64,000 nt of DNA from Chengkuizengella sp. SCS-71B (lineage in GTDB: Bacteria > Bacillota > Bacilli > Paenibacillales > KCTC-33759): the NCBI RefSeq assembly GCF_040100845.1, contig NZ_JAZHSH010000001.1, positions 2,774,501 through 2,838,500 of the forward strand. Direction: 5' to 3'. Below, piece by piece: positions 54,606 through 63,864 of this stretch (the first letter of the stretch is position 1; every line of letters begins with the position of its first letter). Made by a program: the position numbers and the translations under genes. Below the pieces are notes generated by a model. It did not search any database. It saw nothing but the letters and a program-made list of their open reading frames with translations, and was not told the DNA's origin.

Positions 54606-56676
54606 CTTTCGTAACTCCCTTTTTATCTGGACTTGGTAATTCTGGATATTCAATCCTTGAATGGAAAATTCCAAGCAATGTTTCTTTTAGTGATTTAGCA
54701 ATAGTATCAATTTCTTTAAGCGTTAGATCACATTCATTAAGTTGCTGATCCTCTAATCGATCTTTTATGATTTTATCAACCATTGTATTTATTTGATCCA
54801 TTGTAGGGTTTGATAATGATCGAACTGCAGCTTCTACACAATCACATAAACCCACAATTGCAGCCTCTTTAAACTGTGCTTTAGGTCCAGGATAACGAAA
54901 ATCGGATTCTTGAATTTCCTCTTCTGGCTCTCCTGTTGCTTCTTGTTGTTCTTTTGCTTTATGATAAAAATATTTTAGTAATGTCGTACCATGGTGCTGT
55001 TCTGCAATATCACAGATCGACTTAGGCATCTTGTACTCTTTTAACAGTTCTACTCCATCTCGAGCATGAGATATTATGATCGATTTACTTAAATCAGGAT
55101 CTATCGTATCATGTGGATTTTCACTGTTCACTTGATTTTCTATAAAATAATTAGGTCGCTTCGTTTTTCCTACATCATGATAAAATGATCCTACCCTACA
55201 TAATAAACCATTTGCCCCAATGGATTCTGCAGCAGCTTCTGATAAATTTGCAACCATTACACTGTGATGATAGGTTCCTGGTGTTTCAGTCAACAGTTTT
55301 CTTAATAATGGGTGATTAGGATTTGATAGCTCCACTAACTTAACAGGCGAAAGAATGCCAAAAGCAGCCTCAAAGAATGGCAGTATGCCTATCACAAATA
55401 CAGCCGTTAATAAACCATTCATAAGTGCAAAGGTCAGTGAAAATATATAATTCGAAATCACATTTTCATTCGTTATTAAAAATATGGCAGTAATGCTAAT
55501 ACATGCCGTTATAGTTATAAATATACCTGCTTTTAAAATGCTCGACCTTTGACTTGCTTTATGAACAGCAAATATAGATGTGAAACAAATGACAGAGGCA
55601 ACTAGTCCATATTTATAATCAAATAAAAACACTTGATTTTCAAAATTAAAAATGATGCTGGCAAAGATACTAAATATTATAGACGAAATAAATGCAAGTT
55701 TATAATCCAACAAAATTGCAATTAACATACTTCCCATTGCCACTGGTGCTAAAAATCCAAGATATGGATAATCTAAATTGTGTCCTAAAGCTACGATCTT
55801 CATGCCCATCATATTTATGATAAATATAAATACTAACATCAATAGTTGTACATTATTATTCCGAATTTGCAAATTACTTTGTCTGATATACATGTACAAA
55901 AAGACCACAAACAATATAACAAGTATTATTAATCCAATAACCTGCAAGTAATTTAGTTCTGTTGTTTCAGTTGAAGACAAAGCCTCTTTAGTAGCAGTTG
56001 CATCATAGAAATAATTAGGAATTATACTGAATCGTGCAATTTCAGTAACAAGCACCCTAGAATCATCATCACTTAAATTAGAAGCATTTACAATTTCTGC
56101 AACTTTTCCACGGATGATATCAGCATCTTTAATTTGCTCCTTCATTAAATTTTTGACGATGCTCTCAGCAACCGGACTCATCTTTATGATTTCTGCTTGA
56201 CTTAAACGAGGCAGTTTAAAAAATGCTTCCACAGGAAAATCATACTGTTGATCTAGAAGCTGCTTTTCTATTTCCTGTATAAAAGACGCATCTAGGGAGT
56301 CTTCAGATTCCTGCATTATTTTCACATTATCTTCAACAAATGTGTTGTACTCTTGAATAAAATACAAACTATAAATTTCGGTTTTTTCTTCATCAGTTAA
56401 TGTAGTGTCTAAGTTAATTTGTTCTAGCTTATCAAATATATGATCTAAAAAATCCAATGAATTAATAGAATACTCAGTATAAATAGGAGTATCTTGATTT
56501 AAATCCTTCTCTGAAGCAGAATCCCCCATATTTTTGTCTAGGTTAATTACATGTTGAAATGCGGATAAAAAGAAAACTATTATTAAGATGAAGTAAAGAA
56601 GCACCCTTATCAGTTTACTCTGTTTCCATCCATTGATGAAGGCTTGTTTTTTCTCACTGGATTTTGTAGAAATCAT
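54583..56676 (-). CDS. pgpH: 7TM-HD phosphohydrolase PgpH/YqfF (c-di-AMP phosphodiesterase)
   Basis: A 697-residue protein with an N-terminal membrane helix (about 25-43), a large extracytoplasmic domain (residues 45-240), about seven membrane helices (245-450) and a cytoplasmic HD domain with the metal ligands in TYHHSVMVANLSEAAA, GSFYHDVGKTKRP and SEN..H. Related PgpH degrades cyclic di-AMP in Listeria and B. subtilis. Its conserved position between phoH and ybeY supports the call. ATG 56676 has AGAGGGG upstream. Confidence 0.94.
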   Translation of the reverse strand: MISTKSSEKKQAFINGWKQSKLIRVLLYFILIIVFFLSAFQHVINLDKNMGDSASEKDLNQDTPIYTEYSINSLDFLDHIFDKLEQINLDTTLTDEEKTEIYSLYFIQEYNTFVEDNVKIMQESEDSLDASFIQEIEKQLLDQQYDFPVEAFFKLPRLSQAEIIKMSPVAESIVKNLMKEQIKDADIIRGKVAEIVNASNLSDDDSRVLVTEIARFSIIPNYFYDATATKEALSSTETTELNYLQVIGLIILVILFVVFLYMYIRQSNLQIRNNNVQLLMLVFIFIINMMGMKIVALGHNLDYPYLGFLAPVAMGSMLIAILLDYKLAFISSIIFSIFASIIFNFENQVFLFDYKYGLVASVICFTSIFAVHKASQRSSILKAGIFITITACISITAIFLITNENVISNYIFSLTFALMNGLLTAVFVIGILPFFEAAFGILSPVKLVELSNPNHPLLRKLLTETPGTYHHSVMVANLSEAAAESIGANGLLCRVGSFYHDVGKTKRPNYFIENQVNSENPHDTIDPDLSKSIIISHARDGVELLKEYKMPKSICDIAEQHHGTTLLKYFYHKAKEQQEATGEPEEEIQESDFRYPGPKAQFKEAAIVGLCDCVEAAVRSLSNPTMDQINTMVDKIIKDRLEDQQLNECDLTLKEIDTIAKSLKETLLGIFHSRIEYPELPSPDKKGVTKDEATVSI

Positions 56677-56693
56677 GAAATGTTCAGCCCCTC

Positions 56694-57662
56694 TTATTCC
56701 ATATTCGTATAGTTCTGATAGGCCACAATTATTTGTTGTACTAAAGAATGGCGAATTACATCTTGTTCTGTAAATTGGATCAATCCAATTTCCTCAATAT
56801 TATGTAAAACCCTTTCCGCTTCGATTAAGCCAGATTTTTTCCCTCTAGGTAAATCAATTTGTGTTTTATCACCTGTTATAACCATTTTCGATCCAAACCC
56901 AAGTCTCGTTAAAAACATTTTCATTTGTTCAGGCGTTGTATTTTGTGCCTCGTCTAATATGATAAATGAGTCATCTAATGTACGTCCTCTCATATAAGCA
57001 AGAGGAGCAATTTCAATCATTCCTCTTTCTATTGCTTTTACAACTTGATCTGCGCCTAAAATATCATGTAAAGCATCATAAAGTGGTCTTAAATAAGGAT
57101 CTACCTTTTCTTGTAGATCTCCTGGTAAAAAGCCCAAACTTTCACCTGCTTCTACTGCAGGACGCGTAAGGATGATTCGTTTGACATCACCAATTTTCAA
57201 AGCTTTAACCGCTAAGGCTACAGCAAGATAAGTTTTTCCTGTACCAGCAGGACCAATCCCAAATACAATGTCTTTCTTTTTTATCGCAGAAACATAATGG
57301 TTCTGTCCAATCGTTTTAATATGAATTGGTTTTCCTTTAAAAGTCGTAGTAATTTCATTCTTGTATAATTCAAGTAACTGATCTGCTTGAAATTTTTTGG
57401 ATAATTCAAACGCATATAATATATCTCTTTCTGAAAGTGTATATCCGCTCCGAATTAAATCAAGTAATACTTCAAACAAATGTTTCAAATAAGCCACTTC
57501 ATTCGCATTTCCCTCAATCGAAATTTCGGCTTCCCTAGATATTATTTTAGAATCACTATTTTGTTCAATAATCTTTAAAAATTTATCGTGTGGTCCAAAT
57601 AATGATAATGCTTCAGATGTATCTTTTAATGTTATGGATTCTTTGTTTTTGTGTTCAATCAA
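56694..57662 (-). CDS. phoH: PhoH-like ATPase (PhoL/YqfE type)
   Basis: A roughly 322-residue P-loop protein of the PhoH family, with Walker A FGIGPAGTGKTYLAVALAV, Walker B FIILDEAQNTTPEQM and a KH-like N-terminal region (EISIEGNANEVAYLK). Bacillales PhoH next to ybeY is thought to assist ribosome/RNA metabolism. The start is TTG 57662 with AAGGAG nine bases away, matching related lengths; a longer in-frame version from 57695 lacks a Shine-Dalgarno. It lacks the PIN domain of the second PhoH gene at 28 kb. Confidence 0.93.
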   Translation of the reverse strand: MIEHKNKESITLKDTSEALSLFGPHDKFLKIIEQNSDSKIISREAEISIEGNANEVAYLKHLFEVLLDLIRSGYTLSERDILYAFELSKKFQADQLLELYKNEITTTFKGKPIHIKTIGQNHYVSAIKKKDIVFGIGPAGTGKTYLAVALAVKALKIGDVKRIILTRPAVEAGESLGFLPGDLQEKVDPYLRPLYDALHDILGADQVVKAIERGMIEIAPLAYMRGRTLDDSFIILDEAQNTTPEQMKMFLTRLGFGSKMVITGDKTQIDLPRGKKSGLIEAERVLHNIEEIGLIQFTEQDVIRHSLVQQIIVAYQNYTNME

Positions 57663-57779
57663 ATTCTCATACTCCTTAGTAAGTGTAAATACCATTTCTA
57701 TAGATGAATATTCACCCGTCTATAGATATCTATATGTCCAAGTGTATCTGATAACTGTAGAGAAATGCAACAATATCTT

Positions 57780-58976
57780 CTAAAATAATTGATTAGTTTC
57801 AGCAATAGGCTGTTCAGTCATAATATCCTGTTCTACCTCAAATAGGATTTTCATATGTACAACCCCATTTTCTTCCTTAGTTTCAATTATATTTTGTGCT
57901 TGTATTTTAGAATCAATTCCTGTACTAAAAAGGATATCTGATATTGCTTGTTGGATACCAACAGATTGAGCTTCCTCCATGCTTAATTCTCTTTCCACTA
58001 TTTGGGATTCCAATATTTTTTCATCCATCCATCCAATATGTAAAGAATATTCTCTCCAACCTAACATATGTTTAGACAGAATATTTTCAGATTTCTCAAA
58101 TTCTAAGCTACCAAAACCCATTATTTTTAAGGCTCTATTCCCAAAAACTAAATATTTTCTATCCACCACACTACCTGTATACACTTTAACTCCTTGTTTT
58201 AATGGAACCTTTACATTATATTCATACCAGACCAAACCTCTGACTTTTCCCTTGGCAACAACAATTTCTTGATTCTCTTCATCACCAATAACACCAGAGA
58301 TTAGAACATCTCCCTTTTTCACTCGATGGTTTACTCTAACTACAGGGTTCCCCTTCTCTGCAAAGATTTCAGTAATGATAGCATCAGAAGTTGCTACAAG
58401 ATTCCTAGGGCTTAGTAAAGGGACTTCTTCAGGAATAGTTGACTCAACAACCTTGATCTGAATTTTTGTTCCCTTCATTGTTACACCGATCCAACTACTC
58501 TCAGGCAGACTCCTCGTCAACTCCCTAGCTACGAAATCAAGGTCATCCATTTTAAATTTAAATTGATATTTATGTATTCCCAATCCCTCTGCTTTTTCCA
58601 AAACCTGCTCGGTACTTAACCTTTCAGTACCTATCACTTCTATATTCCATACCATCGTTGACAATATATAAATTCCCATTAGAAACAAGGCAATGCCAGA
58701 GATAAAAAATTTCCTTCTCAAAAATTTATTTAAAAAGAATGGAAAACCAAAACGTTTTCTTACACGCATTCTACAGCCTGTCTTTTTTAAAAGCGGGCGA
58801 AGCTTAAAAAAATCATTTAAATGGATATGAAATTCAATTGATCCCCCAGATAATCTTTTTGCATCCCAAATTTTTATTTTACTATGAATAAGTTCATTCA
58901 TAAGCTTTTCTATATCTTTTCCTCTAACTTCAATTTTAACATGGCCCTGAAAATATGTAATCAGTTGGTACTGCAC
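57780..58976 (-). CDS. yqfD: Sporulation protein YqfD
   Basis: A 398-residue bitopic protein. The cytoplasmic N-terminal part (about 90 residues) has GHVKIEVRGKDIEKL and basic RMRVRKRFGFPFFL; one membrane helix (about 92-110) follows, then an extracytoplasmic POTRA-like domain starting at IEVIGTERLSTEQVLEKAEGLG. The family is required for efficient sporulation in B. subtilis. The start is GTG 58976 after AAGGGGGGAG. It lies directly after yqfC. Confidence 0.9.
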   Translation of the reverse strand: MQYQLITYFQGHVKIEVRGKDIEKLMNELIHSKIKIWDAKRLSGGSIEFHIHLNDFFKLRPLLKKTGCRMRVRKRFGFPFFLNKFLRRKFFISGIALFLMGIYILSTMVWNIEVIGTERLSTEQVLEKAEGLGIHKYQFKFKMDDLDFVARELTRSLPESSWIGVTMKGTKIQIKVVESTIPEEVPLLSPRNLVATSDAIITEIFAEKGNPVVRVNHRVKKGDVLISGVIGDEENQEIVVAKGKVRGLVWYEYNVKVPLKQGVKVYTGSVVDRKYLVFGNRALKIMGFGSLEFEKSENILSKHMLGWREYSLHIGWMDEKILESQIVERELSMEEAQSVGIQQAISDILFSTGIDSKIQAQNIIETKEENGVVHMKILFEVEQDIMTEQPIAETNQLF

Positions 58977-59005
58977 CTTTCTCCCCCCTTAAATCCTACT
59001 ATCCA

Positions 59006-59284
59006 CTACTGAATGTATTTGACATCTACTATTACGCCTTCGATAAATACTTCCTCTGATAAAATGGCTCTAATTACAAGATCTTTACCTATGATTTCTA
59101 ATTTCCCTACATCCAACTGCAAAGTTAATTTCTCACTGGAAAATTGAATAACACCTTTATGATTTTCTACATACAGCTGCATGTTTCCAATCATCGTTAT
59201 TCTAGGCAAATCAAATATTACATCCTTAGGTAAGTCAAGAACATTTGCTGTGAATTTTCGAAGCTTTTTTTTAATGCGGCTCAT
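59006..59284 (-). CDS. yqfC: Sporulation protein YqfC (YabP/YqfC family)
   Basis: A 92-residue protein of the YabP/YqfC family, made in the mother cell during sporulation and related to spore coat factors. It has LPKDVIFDLPRITMIGNMQLYVENHKGVIQFS and a beta-rich second half. The start, ATG 59284, follows AAAGGAGGGG. A SigE-like promoter lies 48-78 bases upstream, matching known control of yqfCD in B. subtilis. Confidence 0.9.
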   Translation of the reverse strand: MSRIKKKLRKFTANVLDLPKDVIFDLPRITMIGNMQLYVENHKGVIQFSSEKLTLQLDVGKLEIIGKDLVIRAILSEEVFIEGVIVDVKYIQ

Positions 59285-59331
59285 ATAGCCCCTCCTTTAA
59301 AGGGTCAGCACACAACTATAACCGTATACAA

Positions 59332-59362
59332 ATCGATATGAAACGAAATGAAGAAATATGAC
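59332..59362 (-). promoter_or_regulatory. Putative SigE promoter of yqfC-yqfD
   Basis: On the minus strand GTCATATT (59362-59355) and CATATCGAT (59340-59332) are 14 bp apart. This fits the SigE pattern of ATA-rich -35 and CATANNNT-like -10 regions. The predicted start is about 59325, 40 bp from the ATG. Confidence 0.6.
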
Positions 59363-59433
59363 ACAAGAAAACACTCTAAATCAAGGGAGGAGTATCAAAA
59401 ACTGCTTTCATGACAAGGCAGTTAACAAAAATA

Positions 59434-59471
59434 GAGGAAAATAAAATCCTAATTAGGATTTTATTTTCCTC
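59434..59471 (-). terminator. Palindromic terminator after the floA operon
   Basis: A perfect 38-base palindrome, 19+19 with no unpaired loop in the strict sense, separates the 59.5-kb gene from the yqfC promoter. A-rich/T-rich arms make the stem end act like a terminator in both directions. The rest of 59285-59530 has only the yqfC promoter and a small ACTGC/GCAGT hairpin near 59401. Confidence 0.75.
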
Positions 59472-59530
59472 TGCTTGTTTGTAGAACACAGATTTAATTT
59501 GCTTTTAGTTAAAGACTAAGTTACTAAACC

Positions 59531-59950
59531 CTACTTTTGTGGGTATCTATAAGGTTTTTTTGCTCTTGGTGGTCCAAAAACTTCAGACCACATCATCCCT
59601 TGAATAGCTTGATTAGGATCAAGCCCCTTGTTTTGTATAACTTTTTTCTCTTGCGAAGATGTTACAATGGGTTTAGTCACTGCTGTATTTCCAAATCCAC
59701 TACTTGATCTTAAATCCTTGTGCTCAACGAAATTTGTTGTACTAAAGGAGTGAACAGGCTGTGCAACTTTTCTGTCTTCCAATACAACCGTTTGCTTAAT
59801 TTCAGTTGGTTCCAAATTCAATGGACCTTCGCCATCATCAGTGCCTCCAAAAGTTGGCATTCTTTGCGTTTGCACTTGTTTACTAATATTTCTAAATAGA
59901 TTACTTATGACAACGATGGCTATTATTGCAATGATTAACATAAAATCCAT
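59531..59950 (-). CDS. Membrane-anchored protein with conserved WSEVFGPPRA tail
   Basis: A 139-residue protein: N-terminal membrane helix (residues 1-18), a disordered, Thr/Ser/Pro-rich middle (about 25-110), and a conserved-looking C-terminal motif QGMMWSEVFGPPRAKKPYR. I recall similar tails in short proteins of other Bacillales, but no function. It follows floA by six bases in the nfeD-floA operon, in the place of B. subtilis yqfB, but I do not see that they are related. The Shine-Dalgarno is GGAG. It may interact with FloA at the membrane (inference). Confidence 0.7.
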   Translation of the reverse strand: MDFMLIIAIIAIVVISNLFRNISKQVQTQRMPTFGGTDDGEGPLNLEPTEIKQTVVLEDRKVAQPVHSFSTTNFVEHKDLRSSSGFGNTAVTKPIVTSSQEKKVIQNKGLDPNQAIQGMMWSEVFGPPRAKKPYRYPQK

Positions 59951-59956
59951 ATGTCA

Positions 59957-60946
59957 TCACTCCGTTTTATCAGGGTCTGTAGATTTGCCAAATGAATCGC
60001 GCATATTAGTATCAGCATCAATATTTTTCAAATTCATATAATCCATGACTCCAAGTTTCCCTTCTCTTAATGCATCTGCCATTGCAAGAGGTACCTTGGA
60101 TTCTGCTTCCACTACTTTAGCTCTCATCTCTTCTACTTTAGCTCTCATCTCTTGTTCTTGAGCAACAGCCATTGCACGTCTTTCTTCCGCTTTCGCCTGA
60201 GCAATTTGTTTATCAGCTTCCGCTTGTTCAGTTTGTAAATTTGCTCCAATATTTTTACCTACATCTACATCAGCAATATCTATAGACAAAATTTCAAAAG
60301 CAGTACCAGAATCTAACCCTTTTTCTAGAACCACTCTAGAAATTGTATCAGGATTCTCCAATGTTTCTTTATGAGAGCTAGCTGAACCTACTGTTGTTAC
60401 AATTCCTTCACCAACTCTGGCAATAATGGTTTCTTCACCTGCACCACCAACTAAACGATCTATATTGGCACGAACTGTTACACGAGCTCTAACCTTAACT
60501 TCAATTCCATCACTTGCAACAGCTGCTACAAGTGGTGTCTCAATCACTTTTGGATTAACACTCATTTGTACTGCCTGTAGTACATCTCGTCCAGCTAAAT
60601 CAATCGCAGCAGCTCTTTCAAATACAAGATCTATATTTGCTCTTTGCGCTGCAATTAAAGCATTGACAACACGATCTACGTTTCCTCCAGCTAAATAGTG
60701 ACTTTCCAACTGATTAATAGATAATCCTAGTCCGGCTTTTGTTGCTTTAATCATTGGGTTTACAATTCGACTTGGAATAACTCTACGAATTTTCATTGCT
60801 ACTAATGTGAAAATACCTATTTTAACACCTGAAGCGAGTGCGGAGATCCAAAGCATAATAGGTACAAAACTTAAAAATACGGTTAAAACAATTACTGCTA
60901 AAGCACCAATAACTAGATAAATAACTAAAGGGTCAAGATCTGCCAT
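59957..60946 (-). CDS. floA: Flotillin-like protein FloA
   Basis: A 329-residue scaffold of functional membrane microdomains. It has a membrane-inserting hydrophobic N-terminal hairpin (residues 8-50), the flotillin PHB-like domain (about 60-230, [32 protein letters not shown]), and an EA-repeat coiled coil ([28 protein letters not shown]). FloA affects fluidity, cell-wall synthesis and signalling. Downstream of nfeD as in B. subtilis yqeZ-floA. Shine-Dalgarno AGGAGG. Confidence 0.95.
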   Translation of the reverse strand: MADLDPLVIYLVIGALAVIVLTVFLSFVPIMLWISALASGVKIGIFTLVAMKIRRVIPSRIVNPMIKATKAGLGLSINQLESHYLAGGNVDRVVNALIAAQRANIDLVFERAAAIDLAGRDVLQAVQMSVNPKVIETPLVAAVASDGIEVKVRARVTVRANIDRLVGGAGEETIIARVGEGIVTTVGSASSHKETLENPDTISRVVLEKGLDSGTAFEILSIDIADVDVGKNIGANLQTEQAEADKQIAQAKAEERRAMAVAQEQEMRAKVEEMRAKVVEAESKVPLAMADALREGKLGVMDYMNLKNIDADTNMRDSFGKSTDPDKTE

Positions 60947-60977
60947 TAAAAAATACCTCCTAAAATTTGATTTAACT

Positions 60978-62318
60978 TTAAACTTCCCTGACTACAATAC
61001 GTGTTCCTTCTACTTTTACCACTATGACTTCTACTTTTTTGTCAATAAATTCTCCACGTGTAACTACATCAACTCTCTCTTCTTGTAATCTGGCCATTCC
61101 AGATGGACGTAGAGGAGTTAAAGTCTCCCCTTTCACACCCACTAAATCTTCCTTTAATTCAGTGGAATTAAACCCCTTATCACTTGTAAGCGATTCCCGT
61201 AAAATAAAACGATTCCAAATTCCTTTATGACCTAAATATTTGATGGAAATTGCAATCACAACAACTGCCGTCACAATAGCTATTATGAGTGATAACATAG
61301 CGTTTCCTGTATTTGATGCGGCTAAAATGACACTGCTAGTTAAAGAAACAATTCCTAAGATCCCAAAAATACCAAAACTTGGAACAAATATTTCTATTAG
61401 TAATAATACCACACCTGCTGCAAATAAAAGAACATGTTCAATTGTAGCAAATCCAGCAATATAATGACCAAAGAAATATAATGCAAAAGCGCTAACACCA
61501 ATTATCCCAGGGAACCCAAAACCAGGTAATAACACTTCAAATGCAACACCTACAAGGCCAATAAGTAATAATAAACTCATGATTATAGGGTTAGTAACAA
61601 ATCTTGCCAATGTTTCTGCAGGAGACTGATTTATTTCAACAATTTCGTAATCCACAATATTTAGGCTCTCCAAAACTTCATTAATATTTCTCGCTTCACC
61701 CTCTGCATATCCCGCTTGTACGGCTTCATTAGCAGAAAAAGAGATTAATTCACCTTTGCCAAAAGTGCGATCAATTTCAGTAACGTTGATAATCAGGTTA
61801 TCATCTACCATACCCATTGCATATTCAGGGTTACGGCCATTTAATTCTGCAGCACCTTTCATTGAGCTCAGCCATCCTGAAATGACTTTAGAATCTTCTA
61901 TTTTATTTCCTGCAAGATCTACAACCGCGGCTGCACCAATGGAGCTACCAGGCTGCATCATAATTTGATTAGCATTAAGTGAAATATAACTTCCAGCCGA
62001 AAGTGCTTTTCCTTGTATATAAGCAGTAGTAGGTACAGGACTCATTCTTATCATTTCACCTATATCAATTGCATCGGTAATCAAACCACCAAATGTATTC
62101 ACAGTTAAAATGATTTGATCTGCACCATTCTCATATGCTTCATCAAAAGCACGTTCTAGAAACTTTTGCAGACCTGACTCTATACTTTGTTCAATTGGAA
62201 TGACATAAACCAAATCTTTTGTAGGGTCATTTGTTTTGGCTTGTATTGAAATAAAAGATGATAATATGAAACAAATTAAAGCGCTTATATAAATAAGCCT
62301 AAATAAATTTCGTTTCAA
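60978..62318 (-). CDS. nfeD: NfeD family membrane protease (YqeZ)
   Basis: A 446-residue protein with a signal peptide (residues 1-27), a ClpP-like serine protease domain (about 30-225; TYGG-like [37 protein letters not shown]), four membrane helices (235-345) and a C-terminal OB-fold (residues 375-446; [18 protein letters not shown]). It is typically encoded next to flotillin and supports membrane stress resistance. The start is TTG 62318 after AAAGGAGG. A SigW-like promoter precedes it. Confidence 0.92.
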   Translation of the reverse strand: MKRNLFRLIYISALICFILSSFISIQAKTNDPTKDLVYVIPIEQSIESGLQKFLERAFDEAYENGADQIILTVNTFGGLITDAIDIGEMIRMSPVPTTAYIQGKALSAGSYISLNANQIMMQPGSSIGAAAVVDLAGNKIEDSKVISGWLSSMKGAAELNGRNPEYAMGMVDDNLIINVTEIDRTFGKGELISFSANEAVQAGYAEGEARNINEVLESLNIVDYEIVEINQSPAETLARFVTNPIIMSLLLLIGLVGVAFEVLLPGFGFPGIIGVSAFALYFFGHYIAGFATIEHVLLFAAGVVLLLIEIFVPSFGIFGILGIVSLTSSVILAASNTGNAMLSLIIAIVTAVVVIAISIKYLGHKGIWNRFILRESLTSDKGFNSTELKEDLVGVKGETLTPLRPSGMARLQEERVDVVTRGEFIDKKVEVIVVKVEGTRIVVREV

Positions 62319-62362
62319 TGATATTCCTCCTTTCGGTTTAATGATAACTCATATTCACTTAA

Positions 62363-62388
62363 TACGTAAATGTATCGAGGTGGTTTCA
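62363..62388 (-). promoter_or_regulatory. Probable SigW promoter of nfeD-floA
   Basis: On the minus strand TGAAAC (62388-62383) is followed after exactly 16 bp by CGTA (62366-62363), the established SigW consensus. B. subtilis yqeZ-floA-yqfB is SigW-controlled, so cell-envelope stress control is expected here. Predicted start is about 62357, some 40 bp from the start codon. Confidence 0.8.
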
Positions 62389-62424
62389 ATAAAGAAAACT
62401 CCTTATAAATTAAAATATAAAACG

Positions 62425-62451
62425 AAGGCATCCCCATTAGGAGATGCCTTT
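62425..62451 (-). terminator. Terminator after yqeY
   Basis: AAGGCATC and GATGCCTT form a stem with extra C/G pairs near a short ATTA loop. It separates rpsU-yqeY from the SigW promoter of nfeD. Confidence 0.75.
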
Positions 62452-62487
62452 TGTTCCTTTTATTCAAAAAAAACTTCATTAGATTTT

Positions 62488-62931
62488 TTATTGTAGAAAG
62501 TTTTGAACAGTTTGATTCACTATTTTGCCATCAGCACGACCTTTTACTTTAGGCATAAGTGCACCCATCACTTTACCCATGTCCGCCTTAGAAGAAGCTC
62601 CAACTTCTTGGATGGTCTGTTGAACAATTTCGATAATTTCTTCTTCGCTTAGCTGTTGCGGAAGGTACTCATTAATGATATTGATTTCTGCTTCTAATTT
62701 TTCTACAAGGTCATCTCTACCTGCGCTTTTAAATTCTTGGAGGGAATCTTTTCTTTGTTTTATCTCTCGGGTAATGATTGCAAGCACATCGTTATCGTCT
62801 GGTGTTCTTCGTTCATTAATCTCTACATCTTTGATTGCTGAACGAATCATTCTAATAACGGTAAGTTTTAATTTTTCTTTATCTCTCATCGCTTGCTTCA
62901 TATCCGAAGTTAATCTTTCACTCAAACTCAT
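62488..62931 (-). CDS. yqeY: YqeY (GatB/YqeY domain) protein
   Basis: A 147-residue all-helical protein of the YqeY family, related to the C-terminal tRNA-binding part of GatB. It has the segments TSDMKQAMRDKEKLKLTVIRMIRSAIKDVEI, LEAEINIINEYLPQQLSEEEI and DMGKVMGALMPKVKGRADGKIVN. Its precise role is unknown, probably linked to tRNA amidation. It lies directly after rpsU as in other Bacillales. Confidence 0.93.
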   Translation of the reverse strand: MSLSERLTSDMKQAMRDKEKLKLTVIRMIRSAIKDVEINERRTPDDNDVLAIITREIKQRKDSLQEFKSAGRDDLVEKLEAEINIINEYLPQQLSEEEIIEIVQQTIQEVGASSKADMGKVMGALMPKVKGRADGKIVNQTVQNFLQ

Positions 62932-62945
62932 TTTTTAAAATCCCC

Positions 62946-63119
62946 CTAGAACTTTCTCTTACGCGCAGCCTCAGATTTCTTTTTACGTTTCACACTCGGT
63001 TTCTCATAATGTTTACGTTTTTTTATTTCAGCAATCACTCCATCTTTTGCCATTGAACGTTTAAAACGACGAAGTGCTGCATCTAGTGATTCATTTTTAC
63101 GAACTTTAGTTTCAGACAC
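62946..63119 (-). CDS. rpsU: 30S ribosomal protein S21
   Basis: A 57-residue basic ribosomal protein ([20 protein letters not shown] then [23 protein letters not shown]). I place the start at GTG 63119, which has GGAGGGAGGG upstream and gives the standard length; longer versions from 63170 include the Shine-Dalgarno. It starts the rpsU-yqeY pair. Confidence 0.96.
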   Translation of the reverse strand: MSETKVRKNESLDAALRRFKRSMAKDGVIAEIKKRKHYEKPSVKRKKKSEAARKRKF

Positions 63120-63228
63120 CAGTTTTCCCTCCCTCCAAACAGACCGTCCAACATAAAAACGGCTTATCATAAAAATTATATGTTATATTAGAAGATAGTG
63201 TCAACCTATCACTTTTTTCTAGAGCAAA

Positions 63229-63573
63229 TTATTTTGGATTAAGTCGTCCTAATCTTTCTCCACCAAGTAAGTGATAATGCAGATGTGGAACTAATTGTCC
63301 CCCGTTTTGACCACAGTTATTAACAATTCTGTATCCACTTTCATCTACATTCAATTCCTTAGCAACTTTTTTTATTGCCAAATGAATTTCAGAAATTGCC
63401 TCTACATCCTCTGGTGTTATTTCATTCATCGACGGTATATGTTTTTTCGGAATAAACAATATATGTACAGGTGCTTCTGGTTGAATATCGTGAAAAGCTA
63501 AAATTAGTTCATTTTCAAATACCTTTTTTGAGGGGAGCTCCCCTTCGACAATTTTACAAAAAATACAACTCAT
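63229..63573 (-). CDS. hinT: HIT family nucleotide-binding protein (HinT type)
   Basis: A 114-residue histidine-triad protein with zinc/redox-like CIFCKIVEGELPSKKVFE at the start, DIQPEAPVHILFIPKKH in the middle and the triad HLHYHLLGG near the C-terminus. HinT enzymes hydrolyse purine phosphoramidates and AMP conjugates. Often encoded near rpsU-yqeY in Bacillales. Shine-Dalgarno GGGGTG. Confidence 0.94.
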   Translation of the reverse strand: MSCIFCKIVEGELPSKKVFENELILAFHDIQPEAPVHILFIPKKHIPSMNEITPEDVEAISEIHLAIKKVAKELNVDESGYRIVNNCGQNGGQLVPHLHYHLLGGERLGRLNPK

Positions 63574-63864
63574 TTCAATTCACCCCCTACATATATAGTG
63601 CATATTCATCATATCGAAAAATACAAGCAGAGTCCAATTTTTACTTATTTTTAATGTCAATTAATTTTTTTGTTCGTATTGATATTTTAGTTCTATTAGC
63701 AATTTAGAGAATCAACTAGATATTATTTAGCTATATATGTTATATAATATATATAATCTATATTATTTATTATTGAATAATGCGGATTATATTAGAAAAA
63801 ATTTTCAAAAGGTTATTATCTTTCTTATCTGAAATTAATGGATTCGAATTAGGAGGAAAGCAGC

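Noticed and set aside
63580-63864. Strings of TATATA suggesting an extended regulatory or origin-like element
   Set aside because: The region is simply AT-rich intergenic DNA between divergent genes; I saw no DnaA boxes or ordered repeats.
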